Shown piece after piece: positions 1-11,614 of a DNA stretch of 64,000 nucleotides. The notes under the pieces are model-generated. The model was not told the origin of the DNA. It was given only the letters and a program-made list of their open reading frames with translations, and did not search any database. Numbering within the stretch: the first letter of the stretch is position 1; each line of letters starts with the position of its first letter. Both the position numbers and the translations under genes were made by a program. This DNA is from Todiramphus chloris collaris (Eukaryota > Chordata > Aves > Coraciiformes > Alcedinidae): the NCBI GenBank assembly GCA_025345505.1, contig JANVCC010000048.1:1968037-2032036 (forward strand), written 5' to 3'.

Positions 1-3000
1 AAACAATATAGTCATTCCCCCTCCACCCTCATCCTTCTTTTTGGTGCTGCCTTTATCTAAGAACCTTCTTTGTCGGGTTCTGGGTCAGAGTGTGGGCTAA
101 CACTGCACCATGTTTCCATTAACCCAGTGCCTAATGACAGTGCAGTAAATCTGAAACTAGACTGTAGCAGTAGTTGTTGCCTGCTGTTACCCAGCCATCA
201 ACAGAACAATTTTTCCATAAGACACGTAGCTTTAGTATTTTTCTGAGGTTTTTATAGTACAGAAAATCTGCCCAAAATAGAACCCAGTGTTTGAATCTAT
301 GGACCATGAAGTTAATGAAGTTCATGGTAATCTCGGTAAATAAAATAATTTTATATGCACGATTTACACCGTCGATCTCCGTGTGATTTTCAGAGGAGAT
401 TAGTGAGGAACCGATGCAGAGAAACTGAGGGAAAAAACAGTCAAATGCTCACTTTTACTTGATTTTTCTGAAAGCCCCGTAGAGACACCTAGAACAGCAA
501 TTGCTGTTGTCTCTCACCATAACAAGAATGACACTGCCAGCACATCCTGTCAACCTCAAGTGTGAAAAATGACTGCTCTTGAAAGCCTCTGACTCAGGGC
601 TAAGCACAAAAAAGGCCGCCACAGACAAGGGTAATTTAGGTGCCTTCTTTGGGACTCTCCCCATGTTAGTGAACTCAGGTGGATTTTTTTCCCCTGTTTT
701 AACAGAGTTGGGGAAAACATTCAGGATGAAGAAATAATTATTAAAACTCAGACAGGCCCAACTCTGCTGTCAGCAGTGCATTTCTCTTCTCACAAGCAGC
801 ATTTCTTTCCCAAGCAGAGAAAGTCCCCCATTTACTCGAGCTTAGCAGTGATCCCTGGACTAATCTGTTACCAATTTTACATTAACACCCTTACAGGTGC
901 TTGTGTTTGGTAACACTTTAAATATGCTTTGTTAACTGCGAATTTAATTTAAATCCCTGCACAATGCAATAAATGACAAATAAAACTGATTTATACAAAA
1001 TATATCCCTTCTCCACCTGAAGGAGGTTGTCACCTAATCGTGTAATCATTTTTACCTTTAAGGCGAGGAGGGCAGATTGATAATGAGTCGTCAAATAAAT
1101 ATTCCTGCATTAAGACAGAAATGTTTCCACCTACATTAGTTAACTGCGAAGATGGCATCTAGATGCTACAAAATAGCTTTTCCTCATCTGTATATTGTCC
1201 TTACTGGCATCAGATATACCTCCCCTCCCCTTCATCTCAGCTTAACGCTACCCGCTTATGCATGCGTAGCATGTGCAAGTGTGAAAAAAAAAAATAACTT
1301 CTTCTCATGTAGGGGCTTAAGGTGGATAAAACTTTGATGTGCACTGGTAAGCTATTCTAATCTTTGCAGGCACTGTATGAGATACCAGCTCTTTAATATT
1401 CATTCCTCTCGGAAAGCTGCACAATTGATCTCACGAAGATCTAAGCAAATCTAGGATTTACTGCTAGAATAACTTGATACACATCTTTTTTAAGGATACT
1501 TACAATAATCATAATGCCTCCATAATAGGCATAACTGCATTATGCCGTGTTAAAAAGTAGCATATTTATCAGCAAACATTTTGAAATTAGTGTGCAGAGT
1601 ATTTCTGCATTCTTCCAGTTTAGAGTACACCATCAAGCCAATGAGCATGGAACAGATCCTCAATCAGAGAAAACTGACAGACTTCCAGGACTTTGATACT
1701 ATTACTTTTTTCTCAGTTTGGAGCTTTATTAGGATTTAAAATAACCATTAATGATATCATACTTCAGTTATTATTTAACTACACAGACCGAGACACTGAA
1801 ATTCTAACATGTCTCATTATCGTTTATGTTTCTTCTGCATTTTTCTCAATTAGGCAAAAGAAACAAACATGTTTATTAGCTTTCACCTTTACTGCTGAAA
1901 TGTTTATACGAGAGCAATGCTGAAAGAGTACGCAAGCTTTATTTTTGATCAGAGCTTCCAAAACATTATGAAAACATAATTACCAAGATTTTTTTTTTTT
2001 TTCCTCATGCAATTTTCCCCTCCAAAACTAAAGCGGTACACTCCTTTAAGGAGTGCAAAACATCATCACAAATGGTTTCAAATCATTGCTGAAATATGAC
2101 TTAATATGTTGTCTTTTTCAATTACTGTATGCAGATGATTTTGCCTCTGTAATGGCACCCTAACAACATTTTTATTACAAGTGAAGCAAGCCTTTAGCCC
2201 TTGTCTATCAAAACCTTTGGTGGCTGCTTTGCTCAAATGTTGTGTACAGTGGATGCTACGGGAAATCCAAATGTCTGGATAGAAACAGCTTCTTTGATAC
2301 ATACTGGTATACTGCCCAGCACAAAGAGGTCTTTGATTCAGAAATGGGTACAAATATAACAGACAAGCAATGAAAGATAATAAACAGTAGGAATAGTAAT
2401 TGTTGGTGTTGTATTATTAATGCAGAAACTGCCTCAAAGATATTCAGCCATCTCACTTGCATCCTCTTGTATCAACTGATCCTCTGCCATTCTTTCTTCA
2501 TCAATTAGGCAAGGGTATGTAGCAAATTAGGATGAATTCCAACTCTGCCCACATTATTTGATTAGTTCCTCCCATTCTCATTCAGCGTTTTATACACTCT
2601 TGATGAGGGAGCTGGAAATCATGCATCTGGCCCCATAGCCTGGATAAATACGGCAGCAGTCCTCAAAGCCCTGTTCTGAATGACACAGACATTTTAAAAG
2701 AAACACCACCCAAAAACAAAAACAAAGGCAAAAAAAAAAAAAGAATTAAATAAATCCCCATAGCGGTATAATGAGTTCAGTTTATACAAGAGCTCTCTAA
2801 GTGTAAATGTTTGTGATTTTTTTTTTTTTTTTCCTTCTGACTTTGCTTTGCTTGTACTCTCAAACCATTCTGACAGGATTGGTCATTTCCTAAATAATCT
2901 CAGCAGCCCAGAACCAATGGTATCCTCGACCAAATCACACCCTGATGTTCCTTTTCACATCAAAACTTTGAGGAATTCTGCTTCATTATCATTTACAGTT

Positions 3001-3569
3001 TCTCCGCGACACATACAGTATTATTGCCAGTCAAGGCAGCCTGTATGTCTTTTGATTTCATTTGCATTCCGGGCTTGCTCAAGCTGGTCTTATTGAGATC
3101 ACCGAAGAACATCATTTCCTTATTTAAATAGGATTTGCATTTCTCAGGCTTCTTTAACAGCCTCTCTTTTGAACATTGCTTTTTTGAAGATTTGCCCTGA
3201 CGTTCCTACCAGGCAAGTCTACAAAAGAGCATTGTGGGCTCCCAATGTCCTTCGCGCTCTTAGCCTAGTGGAGGGCATTATGACATGTGGGGGTAAATAA
3301 AAGTTAACAGAGATAACAAGGACCTTAATACACGGAAGCATTAAGACCTCTAGAGCAGCTCTACTGTAAAATCTCAATGACAGTCCTGGGTTTCTGTCAA
3401 GCTAGAGCAGCTGCAGCAAATTGCTGCTGATGTTAGTTCAAAATACAGTAGTGGTAAGCCCAAGCAAACATACAACCAAACAAAGATCAATTTATTTGTG
3501 GTTTTGCACAAGTTTTCAATGTGATTAGAATCCAGCCCTGAGCCTGGGGCTCAGACTTTTCCCTGAGTT
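1..3569. other. AT-rich single-copy non-coding DNA, no gene seen
   Basis: No exon, RNA gene or recognisable transposon is visible. The open frames are short, overlap on both strands and lack any known motif. The stretch contains poly-T runs near 1989-2002 and 2817-2832 and an A-rich run near 2731-2743. TAAT- and AATAAA-like words are common, as expected of AT-rich DNA. It could be intergenic or intronic; nothing here decides between them. Conserved non-coding elements cannot be excluded without an alignment. Confidence 0.6.
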
Positions 3570-3751
3570 GAGTTTCCTTTTTGTGTAGGGCTGTCTGATA
3601 TGGCTGAGGTCCAGAACACCTTAAAAACATGAGTTTCCTTGCTGTATAGGGCTGACTGACCTGGCTGAGGTCCAAAACACCTTAAAATCATGAGTTTCCT
3701 TTCTGTATAGGGCTGACTAATATGCCTGGGGTCCTAACCACCTTAAAATCA
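3570..3751. repeat. Tandem repeat, three copies of a 61-bp unit
   Basis: The word GAGTTTCCTT recurs at 3570, 3631 and 3692, exactly 61 bp apart each time. Each unit continues with a TGTATAGGGCTG-like block, a TGGCTGAGGTCC block and a CACCTTAAAA block. The three units differ by scattered substitutions, so the array is not brand new. The third unit ends near 3751 and the sequence then becomes single-copy. A minus-strand open frame crosses part of it but looks incidental. This is a minisatellite-type locus, probably variable in copy number between individuals. Confidence 0.9.
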
Positions 3752-5648
3752 ATGTGAGTAACACTTCACCTAACAGATTACTTATTAACTTAAACACAGT
3801 TTCAGATCACCAGGTGCTGAGATGAAGATACATGGTCAGATTCAAACTGCTTCTTCCTTTGGTACATCTGTCGGGATACACACATATAAGCTGGACTTCT
3901 GGGTCAAAACATCTCAATTTCTACATGAATTCTGTTCATACAGAATACTGAATTCCAGGAGTTGAATCAATCCACAGAAAGTAGGTCACCTCTGTAGTTG
4001 AAAGTGCTGGGAGCTCTGTGCTTAGCTCAGGTCTTGCCTAATTGCCCAAACTAGAAACTATAACTGTGTCTGATCTATCACATATGTCGTTATCTCTTCA
4101 AGTCTTATTCTCCCCGTAGAGATAATTTGGGGAATGATGTCCATAACTATTAGGCAATTCCTTATTTCCAGGACTGTGTGACCCACTTTGATCTTCTGGG
4201 TTAGTAGGTGGTGGAAGAAGAGATGAGATATTAACTTTATAGCTTCTCAGACAACCTCAGAAATTAAACTATTGTCCTGTATTATCATATATCTTTGTAA
4301 TTCCTTTGTACTTCTGAACCCCAGGTCACAAACTAGCACACTATGAAGTGTTCAGCAATTTCCATACCATAAATCCTGCTAAGGATGAAAGATTCTCTTC
4401 TGAGTATTACTGTCCAATTTCTGTAACATCAGGATTAGCTTATTTAGGTAAGCTACTAAATCTGTGGCTGTTTAACCAAAAATTAAGCTCAGAGTTTTGG
4501 GAAAATCTCCGAGTAACAGCTATTTCCAGAAATGCAGGATTACTCGCTTTTTCTGGCAATGCTGCCTGCTCTGAAAATCCCTCCCATTACCACTTCTTTG
4601 AATAGCAGTGAACAATATTTGGACCAGATCCAGATCTTATGCAGCACTGAGCATCAGTGATGATTTTTATGGGAAATACCTTTGCATGTGGCATCCGATT
4701 CCTAATAAAAGAGAAAGTTCTTGGGGTTCATCAGGAAGTAGCTTTTGTTCATATGAGAAAGGACATAGGCAAAAAAAAGCTGATTTTGAAAGTAAAACAC
4801 TGAACCAAGAAAGCTTCAAAAAACATGAGTTCATATACCAAAACACAGGAAGACTCCAACGTGAATATTCTGAGTATACTGACAACCCAAGACAGAAAAA
4901 AAATTGGTTGAGAATTTAACGCTTTCAGTAAAAATGTAATTTTATTAAAATAGGTATTTCTCGGGGGCATTCCTATTTGACAAAACCAAAAATGGGAACA
5001 AGCCCAAAACAAACAAAAGCTTATAAAATACTTAAAATGCTATTCCATCAGTTCTAATCACAAGCTGCCTAAATACCACAAAAATAACTGTACTGTGGCT
5101 TATTCATTTGTCGTTGGAAACCCACCTAGCCCCGTAGAGAAACTGGCCCTCAAAAAGACATTAAATAACAATTTACCAATCTCAAGTTGATATTATGCAC
5201 ATTGTACCTGCATTTCCAAAAATAAAGGGGTCACGCACTTTCTTCTATAAAAGGGCACATGGAGATTCTTAATGAAAAGCTGCTGAGAATCTAAAGCAGT
5301 TAAAGGGAACTGTGACTAGAGGAAACCAATTTGTAACCATTGGTTTCACAGCAGGCTGTCATCTCTCTGCCTCTATTCATTTGCTTGTTTTCTGGTTCAG
5401 TAAAAACTCTGTTCTACTATTATGTTTTAATGGCATGGTAATCTTTATAAACCTACTAGATTTTTCTGGAATATATTTCAGAAAAATAAATGTATAGAGG
5501 CTGGTGGCATACTCCTTAATTAAGATTCCCCAGGCGTGTGGGCGGGTGCGTGTTTGGAATCCAAACCCATTCACACTTCCTACTCACAAACAAAGCTCTG
5601 GTTGGAGGTAAGAAGCTGATGATAATGTTTCCTAACACCCTACATTTT
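3752..5648. other. AT-rich non-coding DNA with one TATA-like site
   Basis: No recognisable gene or transposon. Open frames of 85 and 103 codons at 4348-4605 and 4608-4919 on the plus strand have no recognisable domain and are overlapped by antisense frames of similar length, so I treat them as chance. A good TATA-box match, TATAAAAGGG, lies at 5246-5255, but no CCAAT or GC box is obvious upstream of it. Confidence 0.5.
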
Positions 5649-5775
5649 AATAAAAAAAACCCAACACAAAAAAACCAACCACAAAAAAAAAAAAACAAAA
5701 ACCCAAAAACCAACAGCAAAACAACAATAACAAAAAAAAACACCCAACCAACCAACCAAAACAATCAAACCCCAA
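5649..5775. repeat. A/C-rich low-complexity tract
   Basis: About 125 bp composed almost only of A and C on the plus strand, with CCAACCAACCAACC and long A runs. Similar A/C tracts recur in the window near 42312, 47686 and 28870. Open frames on both strands here (Asn/Gln/Lys-rich on plus, Phe/Val/Gly-rich on minus) are products of the composition and not genes. Confidence 0.9.
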
Positions 5776-8700
5776 GCTGGAAGTATTTTAACACACATTT
5801 ATAATCTCAGATGTGTCAGCGACTCTCAGAGTGATAATGAAGAGTTGTGCTGCTACAATTACATCGTCTGGAGTGAAATGCAGTCATGAACTCAGGCTGC
5901 AGTAGCAAAGGGTGAGGGGATGCAGCTGGACCACTTCTTGCACCAGTTCCCACATAATATTGAAGGAAATTCACTTCAGAAAGAGAGAGCTCAAAGACAC
6001 ACAGTCACAAACCTAGAAATGCAAAACCCAACAGTGGATTTGCTGGAGGAAATATGCTGTTTTCCAGAGGTTAAGTGAAATCTCTGTGGCAGGGGTGTAC
6101 TCTAACAAGGATGGTGCAGTTTCAACTAACAAGGATGGTGCAGTTTCTACTTCTCTCTCTTGCTTCCATTCAGAAGAAACACCATGCCAGGACAAAGAGG
6201 GGGGAAAATGAATAAAGGAGTTGAAATGAAAACATCCCAACTACCCAGCAAAAGTAACTTTAGTGGCAAAACCTATGGCAAACTCTCATGAGTACAATCA
6301 TGCCTGAGAGGGAAAAACATTAAAAAATATTGTCTATCTCCTTATCCCTCTCCTCTGACACAGGAAAGCCAAGATTTGCCCCAAGAAGCTTCCACTGTGG
6401 TGGCCGGGCATCAATCTAGATTAGTCACTATGGATGTTGTTAGCATTTCTAACGTACTGGGTGTTTTAAGTCATTTAAATCCATATTCTTCTAGAATAAA
6501 GGAAACGCATTCAATCATGAACAAGCCCATGGCTCAGGCTGGTGATTTCAGGAGCGTTCACTGTCTTCCACCTTCCTTCCAAGGGAAGGGAATTAGGTGC
6601 CCTAGCAGGAATATATAAAGAAGCTTTTCTCATACTTGTTCATGCACTTCTGAAGTTGGAAGCCTAGGACTGAAGAAGAAAGTTAATTAACGACACTAAA
6701 ACATATTTCCCAATATTTTTAATCTATGCGCACGAGCCTGTTAGCCTTTGAGAACATTTTATTGTGCCTTGCCCACATTTCCAGAAATTTTGTTTGTGAA
6801 ATCAAACAGATCACTTTGGCTGATTGCACAGTAAATCAGTGGCACAGCATTACTTACATACCATTCATTGCATACTTTAAAATGTCAACCTCTTTTTCCC
6901 CATGAGACAAACAACACAATAGTCTCAAAAAATGTCAAGTTTGCCTTGTTTTTCATCTCTCTGCCTTCACACTGAATGGACAAACAACCTGGTCACACAC
7001 AAACTCCTCCCTCAGAATGTCCAGAAAGTGTCAGCAGCTTTCCCAGAAATAATGTTAAAAGACACATGATGTTATTAATCTACTTAGAGAATGAGGAAAG
7101 CCATAAAGATTAATTAAAAGAAAAACCCTAGTCACGGTACATGGCAGGATAAAAGAAGGGAAAGTAAAATATACATGATATTCCTTATAAGCCACACAAG
7201 CAGCAAATAAATTTCTGAAGCCTTATATCAATCACTGATCCACTAATTCCTTTAGTGTTTTGAATGACATGGACCTCTTGGTAGAGAGTCAACACATGCA
7301 GCTCACAGGACCATTTAAGTCAATTTTTACAGCAGTATTACCAACTGAACGTTCAATCTGTGAAGGCAACCAGCAAAAAACCAAACAACCAACCAACAAA
7401 ATTAAAAACCTAACCAGGTTTCTACTGTATTCACAACATTACAAATGTCTCTTTTCTTGCTATAATTCAATTTACAGTTGGCCTTAGGGAGAAAATCAAC
7501 ATGACCAAATTACACCTGGCAAGACTGAAAAAAGAATTGTAAGGATATTTTCCGGATAGACACCAAGCCATTTAGAGTAGAAAAAGAGAAAACAATTAAA
7601 TAAGCAGACACATAAATAGTAAAAAACTCTGGGGAGACACTATTACTTGTACTCCTACAGGTCAGATGATGAAGGGAAGTTTTGGAGGGTCTCCCCCTCC
7701 CAGAAACGACTTTGCAGCTGAAAGACCCTGAACCACACTCTAGAGGAGCAGTCACCCAGAGCTTCTCCGAAAAGCAGCACCTTTCCCTACCTGACATAAC
7801 AACTGAACAACATCAGCACGGAGGTTTTCATGTCATGGGTAATATCAGAATTTACATCGGGAAAAGCAGTTCCTTAGTCCTCTCTGTCCTGAGAACTAAG
7901 ATCTTTCCCTTTACTCTTTACTTAGACCCCTGTATGGATGTCGTCACTTTGTTAATACAATGTCATCACTGAAAATTAACACGATACTGGGAAATGACTA
8001 AGCATTTCTTCCAGGTACAACGTGTTCCCTCTAAAAAGAGAAAGTGAAAAATGCAGGAAACCTCAACCAGAGTTCCTCTGATTCCCCCATTCCTCCTCTC
8101 CCTTCTGAGTACTGGGAGAACCGCTCCGACTGCAACTTTCTAACAGCTCTTCAGGTTTTTTTTTTGTTCCCTCATTTACCTTCTAGTCAGTAAATCTATT
8201 ATTGGTAAAATGCATTGGCCTGGGATAAGCTTATTCCCGTTATCAACATTTCTCCTATTCTAAAATGGATTTAAATGGTGACTAATAGCATTTGTCTTAA
8301 TCATTTTTGCAATTAACTGTGCAAACGTATCTAGTTGAAGATACCGGAATAATTAAAGTGGACATTTACATTCTTTTTCATTTTTCTTCTTTCCCATTAT
8401 CTTTGACAAGATATCCCAGGGCTGCAAATACTATTTTTTTTTTTTTCCCCACAAAAAAATTCAGAGGTAAAAGAAGTATTTTCAGAAAGTTTATTGGGAA
8501 GATTTTACAGGCTATAGGCCTCCTTTCAGCTATGCTACAGCATCTTTGTGCAACTCAAGGCATCTTTATTAAGTCCAGCCTTTACTGTAAATAAGGAATA
8601 AGATCCAAAGTCTCCCATACAGTCAATTATTTATCCTTATTTGACTTTTTTATTTGCTTGTGTTGCCTAAGTGTCTGAGTCACAGGTCAAGATCCTACTC

Positions 8701-10850
8701 TACTATGTTCTGTACAGACATGGAGATTCAGGCATATGCTTTTGGGTGCCTGCCAAATGGTTGATGATTCCTACAACCTAGAAACAGATAATGATTTTCC
8801 AAGAATAATGGAAACACTTGTTACTGTTCATCCAGCCACACTTGCACTCCACAGCCTATGTAAGAGCAAAGAAATCTGAATTGCTGGCTGAAATGCACAC
8901 GGGCAGCCATCCCGGCCCTGCACCCAAGGACACCCAGGTATGACAAGGGCAGGGAAAAGGACATCAAAAGGACTCTCCGTGTTGGTGATGGAGTGGCAGA
9001 AATGAGGACTCCACCTGAGAAGGTATGGGCTTTGGGAGGGCTTTGTTTCACCCTTTTCCACTGCACAGCTGCTGTGTAGGTTCATGGAGAACCAGGCATG
9101 GTCACCAAAGACAGTTGCTCTTCACGTAAGATATTGGGTGGAAACTTGCCTTTGCCCTTTATGCTTAAGCCTGGATGCGCTGCAGGATACTTTGGTCCTG
9201 CAAGGGGAATCCAGGGATGTACTCTCAAAGAATAGATGAAGCCTGTGACAGCACCCCTCTCAGAGATTCACCTACATGGGTGAGATGAGAAAGAGGGTTT
9301 CAGCAGGGTGTTCAGGGAATGTGACTGACTTGAACTCCTTCGGGCAACAGTCTGGTCTACCTTTCTCTCTACTTGTTATGGAAAGGAGCCTAGGGGATTA
9401 ACCTCACCAGGTTAGCCTTTGTATGTCTCTCCCCAAAGCTTTCCAACACAGGTTACCATAAGCTGTTTCCCTCTCTATTAACTGTGCACTTACAGAGTTA
9501 GCTGTTCCTCCTCTCCCATACAGTTTCGTTGCTTACTGTCCTTTGTAGGAGGAAACTGTGTGTGAGCACATGTTCAGTCAAAACATGGTTTGATTTCTCA
9601 ACACACTGGCACACTTTTTGAAATCTTGAAAGAGCTGTCGTCCACAGCTTTTGGGAACAGATGAATTAAATTGAAAAATAAAATAAAATAGTCTCCTCCC
9701 ACCTTTCTTCTGAAGGTGTGCAGGTCTTGGAATGCTTAGCTAGAGCAGTTCTACTGTTTACTCCTTTGCCTTAATTTGTATAAATACATTAAAAATCAAA
9801 GAAGAAAAGCCCCAACAAATCTCCTTTTTGTCCTATTAGAAAAGCTCATCTTCTCAATCCAATCAATGTCGGCAGCAAATCCATAAAAAGTAACAATATA
9901 TAAAACATGTCATAGATTTGGCTCCAACAGTTTAATTAATTTAGTCCATTTGGGAGTAGATGACAAGGCTTTTTCTTCAGAAACCTTCATTGATTCCTTT
10001 TAAATTGTGCTGACACAAGTGGAAGTAATTCAAATTAATGACAGACAAAGTTCTACTTTGGGTCGAGATTCCTTAAACAGTTCAGACCACAATCAGTATT
10101 AATCCACCCAGATTTAACACTTGTATTAAACAGAAACAGAGTTGAGAGGTGTTTTCAGTGAGAAATTAAAATAATGAGGAAGAACTTTAATTCTTCCCTT
10201 CCATTTCTCTTAATGTTCAAATGATTGGTTGTTTGACCTGTTCTCAGTGTAATGACAGGAAAAAAAAAACCCACACAACTTTCCCAAAGATGTTCAAGAG
10301 GAGATCAAAACTTGGAGGATACATAAATAGCCTAAATTATTTATTATAAACTGCTCTGTGCCTGGAATTGAGAAGGATAAATGATTTCAGAGGAAATCAG
10401 AATCTCAATTCCTTTGATTATGCCAATAATTACTAGTTATTTGCATTATGGGAAGAAAGTGGGTTTATTTGTGCACACAGAAAAAAAATGGCGTTGCCCC
10501 AAATCTGAAGCTTCTATTCATAAACATACCAAATTATCTTTGTTTGCTAACACGGAATTATTTCATTCATTTTCCAAGGAGGAAAGTGAAAACAGTTCCT
10601 TGGCTGCAGTTTGACACAAGACATTAGTAGGTGAGAGAAAGACGGACCTCGCTGCAGCCAGTTTTCTACCCCGCACCTCACCAGCACCTAACAACAAAGA
10701 CAAGTGCCTTAGTATGATGCTCCTGCCCATACTGGCAGAACCAAAGGAATTAGCAGCATTGGCACTTAACTGACCACTCACTTAAGCTTCAGAGTGGACC
10801 CTCCGTTGAATTGACCAGGACAGATCCATGCTTCCTTGGAGCTGTGGTTT
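5776..10850. other. Single-copy non-coding DNA, no gene or transposon recognised
   Basis: About 5 kb with no recognisable exon, RNA gene or transposon. It contains the 24-bp duplication described separately and short A or T runs near 8155 and 8433. Open frames of up to about 96 codons (such as 7682-7972 + and 7510-7797 -) overlap antisense frames of equal length and show no known motif. Together with the first 5 kb this makes a 10.8-kb stretch without an identifiable CR1 copy. Confidence 0.55.
6102..6149. repeat. Direct duplication of a 24-bp unit
   Basis: CTAACAAGGATGGTGCAGTT occurs at 6102 and again at 6126, with the units directly adjacent and near identical through 23-24 bp. This is a recent local tandem duplication, without associated genes. 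Confidence 0.85.
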
Positions 10851-11390
10851 TCACAGAATCACAGAATGGCTGGGGTTGGAAAGGACTTTGGAAGATCATC
10901 GAGTCCAACCCCCACTGCCAGGGCAGGATCACCTAGAGCAGGTCACACAGGAACAGATCCAGGTAGGTTTTGAATGTCTCCAGAGCAGGAGACTCCACAG
11001 CCTCTCTGGGCAGCCTGGTCCAGGCTCTGACACCCTCACCATAAAAAAGTTTCTCCTTATGTTTACATGGAACCTCCTATGTTCCAGCTTGCACAAAACT
11101 GTCCCTTGTCCTGTCACTGCACATCAATGAGCAGAGCCTGGCTCCATCCTCCCAACACGGACCCTTTCCATATTTATAACCATTCCTGAGGTCACCCCTC
11201 AGTCTCCTCCAAGCTGAAGAGCCCCAGCAACCTCAGCCTTTCCTCAGCAGGGAGATGTTCCACTCCCTTCATCATCTTTGTCGCTCTGCGCTGGACTCTT
11301 TCAAGCAGTTCCCTGTCCTCCTTGAACTTCCCTTCTGCAGACCCCGAAGGACCACACACCTGCTGAGCATGTTTGAGGAGGTGCCACCAC
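10851..11390 (-). mobile_element. CR1 LINE, 5'-truncated, minus strand
   Basis: The plus strand opens with TCACAGAATCACAGAATGGC and continues GGTTGGAAAGGAC then ATCATCGAGTCCAACCCC, the reverse complement of the conserved CR1 3' end. CR1 is a bird and reptile LINE that inserts by target-primed reverse transcription and is usually 5'-truncated. Reading the minus strand, the C-terminal part of the ORF2 reverse transcriptase is recognisable at 11192-11392, with the motifs [13 protein letters not shown] and [11 protein letters not shown]. The homology is clear to about 11335 and weaker beyond. The frame is interrupted downstream, so the copy is dead. Confidence 0.95.
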
Positions 11391-11552
11391 ACACATCAAC
11401 TGCAACAGCAGTGATTTGAAGGAGACATTAAAAAACATACTTTATCGTTTTAAGGACAGTTTGATAAACAGATTTCCTAAGAAAACGACAGTATCTTCAT
11501 TGTTTGATGTTTTATAAAAGTTTGCAAACCTGTCAGGAGCTGAGCTTGAGCT

Positions 11553-11614
11553 GGGGGAGAAATTGGACTAGCTGACCTCTCTCTCAAGGTCCCTGCAATA
11601 CTATTTCTGATTCA
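11553..11614 (+). mobile_element. Worn CR1 3' tail, plus strand
   Basis: The stretch reads ATTGGACTAGCTGACCTCT, then AAGGTCCCTGCAATACTATT and TCTGATTC, which fits a decayed CR1 3' end (consensus-like GATTGGACTAGATGACCTC followed by a TTCTATGATTC tail). It is oriented opposite to the younger CR1 160 bp to its left. Only about 60 bp can be recognised, so its subfamily cannot be named. Confidence 0.6.

Noticed and set aside
5516-5804. Phe/Val/Gly-rich minus frame and Asn/Lys-rich plus frame
   Set aside because: Both are read from the A/C low-complexity tract at 5649-5775.
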